Below, piece by piece: positions 46,630 to 56,700 of a DNA stretch of 64,000 nucleotides. The notes beneath the pieces were generated by a model. That model made no database searches and was not told where the DNA came from. It was given only the letters and a program-made list of their open reading frames with translations. The DNA lies in contig OX387603.1 in the NCBI GenBank assembly GCA_947568835.1, positions 24,514,651-24,578,650 of the forward strand, written 5' to 3'. Each line of letters opens with the position of its first letter. Position 1 is the first letter of the stretch. Position numbers and translations under genes: made by a program. The stretch comes from Protonemura montana (taxonomy: Eukaryota; Arthropoda; Insecta; Plecoptera; Nemouridae).

Positions 46630-48561
46630 ATGATTTTCGCTGTGCTGATTCTGTGGAGCCTTCTTGGCGCGACCGCAGTTAGTGCCGGGACCGGCTACGC
46701 GAACGTCTCGAACGATGAATTCAACAAGGGGATGATTTTCATTCGGGACCCCAGCAAGAGTGTCTTGCTAAGCCAAAATAAGTGGGTCATCGCCCTCGAT
46801 GTAAACATAACCCAATACGCGGCAGGTTTAGGAAACATTCTGAATACATTGAGAAATATAGGGGATTTTAACCTCACGGCAACTTCGACACTATTCCAAA
46901 ACGACGCATTCAATGTAAAATCAACCCTTGACAAAGATGTCGCGACTCTGTTTTCAGCCGCGCATCAAATTGAGACGCAACTATATAACATTATGCTTAC
47001 CTTAGCCCCTGCGAACCGTATGAACAAACGTAGCCCTTTTAATTTTGTCGGTACATCCCTCAAATATCTATTTGGCACAGCGGTTAATTCCGATGTCGAA
47101 ATTATAAACTCTAAATTGTCTCGTATGACCTCAACCGACGAAGAGGTCGTTCATCTGTTAGCTCACCAAATAACATTCATAAACCAAACTGCCAATGTGG
47201 GTAATCGTAACTCGGTGGACATTAGAAACCTGGCGGAAATAGCGAGTCAATTGAATGGTAAAATTACAAATGTTCAATTAGCGTTTACGAGGACAGTCGA
47301 CACCATTGCACCCGCAATCAGCGATATATTCACCATTAACGCGGCAGTGCGATCCCTTGGCTACGCTCTTACGCAACTGAAGGAGAATGTAGACCAACTT
47401 CAATCCGCTTTAGAATTAACTGCAAATAAAAAACTTAGCTCCTTCTTCTTGTCACCGGCAAAGCTTCAAAATATTTTAACCACTGTGGAACCGTTCCTGC
47501 CCAACGATCTGGAATTTATCACGTCTCTGCATCTGGACAATTTGTTTTTATACTACGAGCTAGCAAGGGTCTGCGCCACGGCTTACGGCAACACCATCCG
47601 CCTGTTCATTACAATACCCGTGAAGGCAAACAATCGCTATTTCGACCTGTACCAAAGTCACGTACTCCCAACCATATTCAGGAACCACAGTGCCGTTTAT
47701 ATCAAGCCTTCCCATCCCTTCTTTGCAATTTCCAAGGACAAACAACTATTTGTGGAGCTAAATAACCACGATTTGGACGCTTGTGAGGAAGGAGTAATAA
47801 AGATTTGCCCTCCACTAAAAGCTATCCGAAAGGCGAGCGCCGGACAGTCTTGTCTCCTGGCTCTGTTCAATGGCGACGAGGCGACGGCTAGTCTGCTGTG
47901 CGAACGAGAAATTTCCCTGTTCTACCATCCCTCAGTTTTCCGTGCACTCGATAGTGACACGTGGTTTTACAGCGTCCTGACCGAGTCACTGACCATTCAA
48001 TGTCCCGCTGCAAGTGGCGCGTCAAACCAAATTTCAACATTAACGATTAAAGGAACCGGGAAAATTACGGTCCCGTCGAATTGCTATGTGTACAGCAACA
48101 CATTTGTTTTGTTCCCCCACGTATCAGAGTCTGTGGACCTTTCCACGCATGTGGAGTTTCATGTACCACTAACCCCGGACATCTTTTCACCGACCGGATC
48201 TACCCCTGTACATTCTCTCGGCACCACCGACCAAATAGAGACTGTTTTAAAAACCATCTTGCAAAATAAGAGCCCACCCCTTGTTATTCCAATGCATCAG
48301 TGGGAAACTCAGCTACGCTTAATCGAAGCACAAAGTAAAATACCAATTTCGGCACACCATTTGTCTCTCTCTATTTCGTCGACTGCACTTTTTGTAATCT
48401 TAGTTCCGCTACTCTATCTCTCGTGGAGATACCGTAAGCTTATTTTTAAGCATAAAAAGAAAATTGTAAAGGAGCAGGAACTATTAATGCTCAACGAGTC
48501 TCCTGAAAACGGTGACAAAACCGTCAGCAAGCCGAGACCTTACGCTAAGGCTGTGGCGTGA
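46630..48561 (+). CDS. env: Envelope glycoprotein, F-type fusion class
   Basis: This intact 643-residue frame lies 126 bp after pol. It has an N-terminal signal peptide (MIFAVLILWSLLGATAVSAG) and several N-X-S/T sites. A dibasic cleavage site (NKR) at about 132-134 is followed at once by a Phe/Gly-rich segment (SPFNFVGTSLKYLFGTA), the layout of the F-type Env/baculovirus F family fusion peptide. Helical heptad-like regions follow. Paired cysteines lie in the C-terminal half. A membrane anchor lies at about residues 578-598 (ALFVILVPLLYLSW), and the tail is about 44 residues and basic. The frame shows no break. Whether the protein is made or makes particles infectious cannot be told from sequence. 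Confidence 0.9.
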   Translation: MIFAVLILWSLLGATAVSAGTGYANVSNDEFNKGMIFIRDPSKSVLLSQNKWVIALDVNITQYAAGLGNILNTLRNIGDFNLTATSTLFQNDAFNVKSTLDKDVATLFSAAHQIETQLYNIMLTLAPANRMNKRSPFNFVGTSLKYLFGTAVNSDVEIINSKLSRMTSTDEEVVHLLAHQITFINQTANVGNRNSVDIRNLAEIASQLNGKITNVQLAFTRTVDTIAPAISDIFTINAAVRSLGYALTQLKENVDQLQSALELTANKKLSSFFLSPAKLQNILTTVEPFLPNDLEFITSLHLDNLFLYYELARVCATAYGNTIRLFITIPVKANNRYFDLYQSHVLPTIFRNHSAVYIKPSHPFFAISKDKQLFVELNNHDLDACEEGVIKICPPLKAIRKASAGQSCLLALFNGDEATASLLCEREISLFYHPSVFRALDSDTWFYSVLTESLTIQCPAASGASNQISTLTIKGTGKITVPSNCYVYSNTFVLFPHVSESVDLSTHVEFHVPLTPDIFSPTGSTPVHSLGTTDQIETVLKTILQNKSPPLVIPMHQWETQLRLIEAQSKIPISAHHLSLSISSTALFVILVPLLYLSWRYRKLIFKHKKKIVKEQELLMLNESPENGDKTVSKPRPYAKAVA

Positions 48562-48705
48562 TATGAACCAACTTGCGAAATCATTCCTTATAACTTTACA
48601 ATATGTCACTATTTACTTTACAATAAGTCGTACTGTCAAACGTCGTAACCATAATTCATGTAAACTAACAAACGTCTATGTCTCGTAATAACGATCAAGT
48701 TATCA

Positions 48706-49260
48706 TTGGTTAATTGTCATGTTATTTGTAAATACACCGAACTAATCTCGAACGCCACCACAAATCGGAGACTTTCGTCGTGTGGCCTGCGCCGACCGAC
48801 AACGATTGCGACGGAACAGCTCTTGCGAATGCACCCTGTCCCTGGAAGCGCAGCTACATCCTCAGCGACGACGGCAAAAGTCCTTCCTGAAGAAGGCCGG
48901 CGGAATGAAAATCCACTCACCACGCCGTTCAACCCGACAGCTCACGCAGGTCTTGGAACGACACGCAATGCATCTGCGTTTCGAATGCACCCTGACCGAC
49001 CACCAAGTGCAGCTCCATCCACAGCAACGGCGGCGACAACCCTTCGCACAGGGGACCAGCGGTATGAAACGCCGACAATATCTCGTACGTCGCCACTTAC
49101 TACGCCATTCTACCCGTCAGCTCGTTCAGCTAGCGTTAACCCAGGACTTGGATCGAATTCCCATCAGCTAAGCGCCGCAATACGTTTGTACCAGACTAAA
49201 GACGTTTCGTGTATCTACATTCTTGTAAACAATAACCAATGGAAAAATGAGAGCCCGACA

Positions 49261-49302
<42 letters not shown>

Positions 49303-49380
49303 GATATTAAATCTAGCACCTACAACTACCATTGCCCTTTGATTGTACCGACATTTGTATTGTTCAATTTTGTAACCTAG
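48706..49380 (+). CDS. Extra open frame in the element's 3' segment
   Basis: This 224-codon frame between env and the 3' LTR has no recognised domain. It is rich in Thr, Ala, Pro and Ser and contains a duplicated block (RMHP... TTPF.PTA/SAR... GLG). It reads straight through the 39-base poly(A) tract as lysines. A second frame (48782-49171) is also open over the same duplication and is rich in Arg/Gln, so the choice of frame is unclear. It may be a non-coding 3' region that happens to be open, or an accessory protein. Confidence 0.3.
48827..49150 (+). repeat. Imperfect tandem duplication in the element's 3' segment
   Basis: Two diverged copies of about 156-165 bp start with the same word, gaatgcaccctg, at 48827 and 48983. 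They share ccacgccgttcaacccgaca / ctacgccattctacccgtca later in the unit. The second copy has an insertion near 49075-49095. Confidence 0.8.
49262..49300 (+). repeat. Poly(A) tract of 39 A inside the element
   Basis: An uninterrupted run of 39 A lies about 530 bp before the 3' LTR. Such a long pure run is unusual inside an LTR element. No canonical AATAAA sits at the usual distance upstream; acaataacc at about 49228 is the nearest. Confidence 0.95.
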
Positions 49381-49817
49381 GCTAAATAATCTCTTTAATG
49401 ATAATTATCATAATAATAATAGTTTACTGCTCCAAATTGATCTTTGTTAGAATCTTGTAGAATTTAGATTGTGGAATTGTACACTCTCTTCACAAATCTT
49501 TGTTAGAACCTAGACAAATGTTTCTCCAACATGGACCATGTAAGATTTGATTGACAAGATTTGGTTTGAGATTTCATGAGGGTTGAAGATTGATTAATAA
49601 TACTTTATTTGATTTGATTAAGATTTGTGTAATACGTAACATTTAGGGACTTACGCAAGCACTTGCCCTCTGTAAACCAACAAAGGTAGGGCGTATTCAT
49701 TCAAATGCTTTCCTAATAAGTACCCATGTAAATTGTTTAGATGTTAATTAACTTTAAGGCCGTCCAAACGCTCACATGGAGCTTCACCCTCGTTAGAGGA
49801 TGACGCTCCTTTTCCAT
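49301..49817 (+). other. AT-rich 3' untranslated part of the element
   Basis: This is an AT-rich, apparently non-coding stretch between the poly(A) tract and the polypurine tract. The words aatctttgttagaa and ttgttagaacctaga recur near 49440-49515. Confidence 0.6.
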
Positions 49818-49829
49818 GGGGGGGAGGCA
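49818..49829 (+). promoter_or_regulatory. Polypurine tract
   Basis: GGGGGGGAGGCA lies immediately before the 3' LTR, in the position of the plus-strand priming site of LTR retroelements. Confidence 0.85.
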
Positions 49830-50366
49830 TGTAATAAGGCACATTCCACGAACATGTATTCTGTCATTTTGTCCTCAAACCTTCTCACGCTTTCTAAATT
49901 CTTACCCTCCCGACTCTTAGCAAGTCACCTAGTTTACAACCCCTTTTGACGTAACTTCCAACAATGGCTCTCGGCCTTCGTCCTCGAGCCCACAGTGTCC
50001 TGCACCTCATGGGTGTCGCCCGAGGGCAGACGCCAGCTATTATAGTGACTGCCTTAAATACAGCTCCCGCCCCAAAACTCGCTCTCTTTCCGGCGACCCT
50101 TCAACCTGTGCGGACGTGCCAACGTGAGATCAACTTATAACATGTAAGCCACAATAAACTGTCTCATTCTAACTAGCATGTAGTTTAGTCACTAGACACA
50201 CGACTCCATATCCATCCTCGACGTGTAGCGTCCTAACGGACAAGGACCCATCCAGCCTCCGGAGGTCGTTCGTCTCCACGCTACCCTACGAACGTGGTGG
50301 CAGCGGATACTCTACGCTACCAAGTAGATCTAGCACTGCGCCTCGTCAAGGCAGCAGGTTGTTACA
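49830..50366 (+). repeat. 3' LTR
   Basis: This is a 537-bp copy identical by eye to 40532-41068, with AATAAA at 50153-50158. It is followed by the right copy of the target duplication, CCAG (50367-50370). Confidence 0.96.
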
Positions 50367-50370
50367 CCAG

Positions 50371-53300
50371 TATCGAATGTAGGATAGAAGAGTGGGTGGT
50401 ATAATTGCATCATGTGGACAGAAATAGGGGAACGCAAGGCTGGCGTTTTCTCGTACGTCAAAAGGTGCATGTCATTAGCAGGCCGTCAGTCAAGGCTGGA
50501 AAACTGACGTGCGGGATTTCCTTCAGCTTTTCAACGCTGCACGTGTGCATGACGATTGCCGGAAAGCAAAAAAAAACATGTTAACATGGAAATTAATATG
50601 ATCCGAGCGAAGGCATGGAATCTATAAAATACTAAAAAAGAAATGTCTTAACATGTTACGTTTCTCGCCGCCGAAAGATTTATTTTCTGGCAAGAGTCGG
50701 ACGCGGCGGGAAAATAACGAGCTGCGATTACGAAATTTTTGTTTCAAACAGCCGACTGATTGATCAGGAGCTTATCAGAGTGTGAAATTCTAGAGCTGCT
50801 CTCCAAGGAAAAGAAAATGTTGCGCAGTATTTAGCCGAGACATCCATAAATCCATCTGGCTATGTTATTTATTTATATACGAAAACCCATTTACTATCGT
50901 GATAAAAGTAAAACCTCTTGCTTGAAAGGAGCTCTTGTGGAAATTTACAACACAGAGAAGCCTCAAAGTGCTTACTGGCTAACCCATCGGAGGGCCTTCT
51001 CGCGATTTACGCGCGATATCTGCGGTCGACCAATTTTCTCTAGTTTTAAATTTTCCTGACACAGCTTTTGCCGGAGAGTAGAAGACAAAGACAAAGACCG
51101 GCGCCAGGTGATTGAGCGATCGGCCGCGTCAATGTGCAGTGGACAGAACGACCGACGCCAAGTCGACCTCACAATCAGCCAGCAAGCCGCCGAAATCACG
51201 GCGCACAAAAAACAACCATGGCGCTCACAAATGAATATTTCGTCGGCAATAAAAGAATCTCAGCGCGCAACATAAAAAAAAATCGAAGCTGCGTTTCGTT
51301 AGTGTTGTTCCTTTCTCATAACCTCAGTCATTCTCAAAGCTAACAATTTATTTTTAGACATCACTTTTTTGTCGACACCACCGAGAGTTCCCTTTGTGGT
51401 CGAATTACGAACAATTCCCATCGCCAGTTTCGTTCAAGCGCTTGCTTCGTGGCAAGTCACAGCACCAGGCTGCGAGGTGATAAAGGCTACACAGCCTGGC
51501 ACACGACGAGCACTTTGACTTAATGACTCCACCCTTTCACAATGTAATTCCCCGAGTCTCCTTTACAAGGGGTGTGCGTCGAAAACTCTTCTTGAGCGGG
51601 GGCGGAAAGGAATCTAAGATGGCACTTTAGCCAAGGTGTAACGACCTTTGAAACATTTAAAACAGTAAACGCATTTTCATTGTCTAATAAATGTAATTAT
51701 ACCACGTGAAAATGGGCATAAATCGAACTCTTTTGTCCCCGAAACAATAATTAACTACATAAAATCCGTGTGTGGCTATTCTCCGAGCCCGGACGTGCCA
51801 TACATGGCGTCGCCATGTGTAAGTGATTTTAGAGGGTGTCACAATAGCACAATTTTCTTTTCATAGCTCCCTCACCGAATGAAAGGCGTCTCTGCCGGTA
51901 ATTGAATTGCCTTTCATTTGATCCACGTGCAAAATTGTATGCGTACCGCCCGAAGCTGGTTGCAATTGTACCGAGGCATTCCTCTTTACACATCGAGGTG
52001 ACATTCATTCGGTAATCTGGACCAATCTGGACAGCGCAGACCAAGAGGCTGCATGGAGAGTGAACCATGGGTCGGACAACTAGATAGCAATTATCAAAAG
52101 ATGGACACCGGCAAGCAGATTAACCGTCACACCAGCCGAAGGAAGGGGCCTTCAAGAGGTGACCTCCTGAAGGCCTGTCGCGACGACATCGACAAGAAAC
52201 TAGTGCAAGAAAGTGTCGAGACTTGGATTTGCAAACGTCAAAGAAGGTCTTGCTTCGCTGTGGTGCGTTGCGGATTCTTAAAATGGCGTGCTAATGGTTT
52301 AATGAACCTAACGAGTTACATTCCTGCTGGTAAAACTCGGAGGTGCGAAGAATGAGTTAGATACATTTCCATGCTATTTGGATGTCAGTGCGACTGATTC
52401 GTTCACTTAGCTGTCATTCGCCATTAGTCTGGTGTCTCTACAGACAATCGTCAGAAAACCAGTCTGCTAGCGAAGTCAGAGCCCGGCTGTTTCAAATTTG
52501 GAATGGGCAAACCCTCCAATATCCGTGTCTCAAAATGTATCGATCATCAATCAACTCTATGCCCGTTACAAACCAACCATGCTGTGGTAGACGACGTATT
52601 CAGATCGATATTAGCAATTATCTTATCAAATCTTATATGACAGATAACAATCTGGCTCGTGAACCAAATCTGATAGCCGTGAACCCCGAGGCCGAGCCGT
52701 GGAGAGAGTATCTATCCATGTGTGTGGAGACAATTGATTAGATCGAAACCGATTTAGTTTGCACGCCAAACCGAAATCACAATTTGCTCGGCAAAATTGA
52801 CGGCCACCAAGAGAATTTTTTCACTTAGCTTGTATTAATCGATGGTTAAACACACCTGAGCCTAGCCAATAACCCAGGGGTACATTAATATCAGATCGCC
52901 CGTGATTAGGTTGCTAGTTAGCACTAATTAGTTTTTAACCGATCTAGCGGCGAGCCCTTTGTATGCCCGCGGCGTTGTAATAATGAGGTGATTCATGCCG
53001 AGCAGAGACTGGGATAGCAATAAACAAATATGACAAACAACGCAAAGCACGAGCAATTCACAAAAGCACTGTAAAGGTTCATAATCCACGAAGGCAAAAA
53101 TGTCACCTTGCAAGCATTGCACTATTTTACGGCAATGAAATGCGTCATCGAGTTACCTCACTGACGCGACACAATGCAAGTTGGTTGGCGGCAGGTACCA
53201 AGCAGTCTTGAGACAATTAGTGTTGTTGACGTCTTCATTGGATAGAAAAGCATCGACTTTAGTATTGACCTTGATTGGATCTCGAAGAAAAACTATAGTG

Positions 53301-53526
53301 AAGCTCTGGTCTTGAAACACATAACACCTGCAGACTGCGAAGGTTTTTTTTGGGGTGAGCAGCTAGAGATTTTAGACCTTTATCTGCCGACAAGCATTGC
53401 ACCCTAATCAGAAAAAAAACGGTCTTACACTTGAGTGACACTAGGTTGATGCATTTTATTGGGCATTGGGGTGTTGGGCATTGGTTGGCCAACGGTCCCT
53501 GTTGAACTGGTTTTACGAAATCGGTG
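50371..53526. other. Remaining part of intron A-B, left of exon A
   Basis: I see no exon or recognisable repeat. CpG density is ordinary, unlike introns B-C and C-D. Confidence 0.55.
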
Positions 53527-53535
53527 ATGGGTGAG

Positions 53536-53564
53536 CGATGATGAGGATGATGATGATGGTGGTG
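53536..53564. repeat. GAT/GGT microsatellite
   Basis: A short imperfect (gatgat)n run (gatgatgaggatgatgatga) followed by tggtggtg. Confidence 0.85.
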
Positions 53565-53650
53565 CCTTGATGACTTGCCTACCCTTGTCGAATAGCACCA
53601 AGGCGACCACCAACTAAACACCCCAACCAAAAACCGGTACAACTAAATTA
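53561..53650 (-). repeat. Dispersed repeat, body module (copy 2)
   Basis: It shares ttgtcgaatagcaccaaggc and gaccacc, then gtacaact, with 28370-28430, in the same order and orientation. No 5S-like head is present. It ends about 25 bases from exon A's donor. Confidence 0.5.
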
Positions 53651-53675
53651 CCGTCACAACGCCGCCGTAACTCAC

Positions 53676-53773
53676 CTGTGTCGCGAGAGACGTCGCTTAG
53701 AGCGTCGCGGCGCGGCGTCGCACGGGCGTCTCGACGCCTGCAGATGTTCGGCGCATGGCGAGGCGTCGTGTTC
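53676..53773 (-). CDS. Exon A: Arg/Ala/Cys-rich linker, most 5' exon seen
   Basis: This 98-bp exon has a good acceptor (cgccttatctgtgcag) and a perfect donor (cacag|GTGAGT). In the frame that leaves two bases for exon B it reads EHDASPCAEHLQASRRPCDA and continues with a basic end (RRSKRRLSRH). A second frame is also open and would fit exon B only if B used its weaker, later acceptor. No domain is recognised. It is separated from exon B by 13.3 kb, 9.8 kb of which is the retroelement. Its intronic surroundings are CpG-normal, so it might belong to an alternative isoform. Confidence 0.55.
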
Positions 53774-56700
53774 CTGCACAGATAAGGCGAGTGTCAACAC
53801 CCAAGCGCGCACCTGCATGTGTCTTGCGTCACCGAAACGGCGCGGGGGCAGCCGAGTGTCGCAAGCAGCCACAAGACCTAATGGGATCAATGGGACAAAG
53901 CCGACCCACGGGTCGACGCCCAGCAGCGATAGGGGCGATCCTCTAACGATTACCTGCCGAATCCGCAGATACGCATGGCACTGTCGGTGGTTGGCGTTTG
54001 ACGAAGAGTAAATTCCGATCGATCATCATTTTTCTGATTATTGTTTTTAAGAAACTATTGGATTCTCGTAAAAAGTTCAGCCATCCAGTAACAGTTCTAT
54101 TGCATTCTATAAAGTTTCTTTGTCCGGTGTCTTGCGGTGATTTACGAGCCGGCCATTATGGCTCGAGTTGAATTAAATTTCCTAAGTGCAAACAATTTCT
54201 TGCGTACACAATTTGTATCGATACTCTCACTGTCAGCTCGCTGAACTCGGTTGCCGTGGTAATTAGACAGGTCAGGCAACAGCCTGGGAGACAAGTAAAA
54301 TCCAAACGAGCAAAGCAACGTTGATTTCCTTTGCAGCATCCAGCATTAAAGTCTTTTGAAGTATCAACATCCTATGAGCGCCGAGATATCCGGCACCAAA
54401 AAAGTGCGATTAAACAAATCGCCCGTGAACTCCTGACCGTGAAACGAGCGAAGGCGAATCACGAATGTGGCGCGAATGGTGAACAATTAAACTCATCCTC
54501 CGATCGTACAAAGTCCCTCGACTTTAAATTTGTTCTTACCGCCCGTACATCGGGTGGAGGTGATCCCGCACTGGAGCACACGGCCATGCTACGAAGCCGA
54601 CAAGCAAAAATTCGACGCGATTTGAATGAGTTGGCAAGCCAAACCCCATGAGCTAATTAATTGTGTGTACCTGTACTTTATGTGACGTTATCTAAGTGCG
54701 TGTTACAAGGCAGTCTCGCATCTGGTGGTGCGTGCAGTCTTGTTGTGGGAGTGTGTAAGTTTTACACACACACCTAACTAGTCTGTAAAGCTTTTTAAGT
54801 ACGCTTGTAAATTACAACCTTACGCTTTTTGTGTAGTGTACTGCTTACGCCAATGGGATGCATCCAAATACGCCAGCGTGAACTCGTGACGGTTTTTTTA
54901 GAAGTTTACACGTGAAGAACATGCATGACGTTGTTTGCGTTCCAGGTGTGAAATAAATGTAAATGTATGCAGGTAGGATGTCGGATGATTTCGGTGCTCA
55001 TACTCATAGAAGCATTCACCATCGCTTTTTGAAAGTGCACTCGTAAAAGGTCTTTGGTGAGCAAAGTATTGATTGAACTCCATTAATTTATTTGTTTCTT
55101 GTCATACTAAAACCATTTATTGTTTGATTGTAATTGTTCGTTGAGACATTTCCTCATTGTGGCGACCAGCTGTGAACTGTAAAAAAAGCAACGAGCCGCT
55201 TTGGCTAAATACACAGTCCCGCGCGACGTTTGCTTACTTAGGTAATGTTACATTATAAGACATACAACGCAGTGCCAAGATGTATCTCGCAAGATATTTC
55301 ACGTGTGCACGAGACGATTGTTCTTCGGACTATCCTAGGGATCAACCCAACTGGTCTCCTACACTCGAAGACGAGAGGATTCCTGAGACGACATTAGCGC
55401 GGCACCAAATGCTAGAGTCAATTCCGTCAAGGTATAATTTAATTGATGATCTCCTCGGCAAGGTGAAAAACCGTCGATTCTTTTCGTTCAATTTGAACTT
55501 CTTTTACGAAAGGTTACCTGTAGCAATGAATGCTCGACGAGATCGCATCTGATGCGGAAAGCATCACGCATTAGCGGAACACATGTGATGAAATTCAAAC
55601 AAGAATGTAAACGATGGTTGTTAAGCTGTGATTTCATTTAAAATCGCGGAAAATTACAAAACCAATCAAAAATACTGTCAATTAAATTAGAAATTCTCGT
55701 CGAGAGATTTCTGAATGCATTCCTTTGAAACTCAGCCAAGGTGCATGTGCGATAATTGCAATTACCGCGATTCAAATCGCCATGTGTTTCAATTCACAAG
55801 ATATAAAGTACATTTCCCTGAGAGATAGATAGTTCCAACCGCAGACAGAATGGGAGCAAATGACATTATAATAGTGTCTTTATAATGAAGGCATTAAATG
55901 GCGTAATAGTTTTGCTTGTTTTATGAAAGTTCTGCCGTTAAATATGGGACAGACCGCGGTACCCGATAGCTACGTTCGACTTGACAACTTGTAAACGACG
56001 TTTCAACTTAAAATTGCAAAGAACGTTACTTTCCGCTTTAGAGGCGTAGTGGAAACCACACGCATTTTCCAGACCTCCCTGTCGGCGAAAATATCGATCA
56101 ATATCGCGAAATGGATCCTAATTGAAAGAAGGCAGACCTCGATGAAAGGCAGATTTCCTGATGCGATATCGGCAATGATTGTGATTACATCAATTCTGTT
56201 CTAAGTTTCCAAAGTAGGTGGGTACCTGTTTGTTCGATGTAGCCCATTGCAAGTGCATGCAAAGCTTAGTTGCATATGCGCGAAGAGTGCACTTGTGAAT
56301 GCATAATATAGGGCATAGGGCAATGCACGAATGAAGAGAATGCATTTGATTTGCTGCTGTCTCGATGCAAATTGATGTTTTCCTTTCACAAACAGTAAGT
56401 ACACATAGTATGGTTTCAGCATGATTTGTTAAAAAAAATCCTTGCCAAATCATTGAAGGGCAATTTGGAGGAAAGAAAAGAGCGGTCATTTCTTAAACAT
56501 GATGCAATTCTTTGGTAGATTCTTACCTCCGGTTCGGTAACTAACAACCAGTCTTATTTAATATCCCTGCAGATATTAGTAAGAGATGTGACTGTTGTCT
56601 TTCTATTAAAACAAATGTCAGTGACGTTTTAATGTCAATATCTTTCACTCGACGCGAGATGCCTGAAGAATCAGCCGGCAACAAATCCGTCGTCAATTCG

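Larger units (their letters stand above)
40532..50366 (+). mobile_element. Full-length env-bearing Ty3/gypsy LTR retroelement
   Basis: This is a 9835-bp provirus-like element in the order LTR, gag, pol, env, 3' extra segment, polypurine tract, LTR. The two 537-bp LTRs (TGT...ACA ends) look identical in my by-eye comparison, and a 4-bp target duplication flanks the element. All three main reading frames are open without internal stops. Identical LTRs mean insertion within a very short evolutionary time, and the element may be active or polymorphic. It lies in intron A-B of the spectrin-repeat gene in antisense orientation. The RT and integrase types place it in Ty3/gypsy. The F-type Env recalls insect errantiviruses, but the CCHC knuckle in Gag is unlike classical Drosophila gypsy. 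Confidence 0.97.

Noticed and set aside
49262-49300. Poly(A) run as the 3' end of the retroelement's own RNA
   Set aside because: The element's true 3' end is set by the polypurine tract and 3' LTR further on, with AATAAA inside the LTR.
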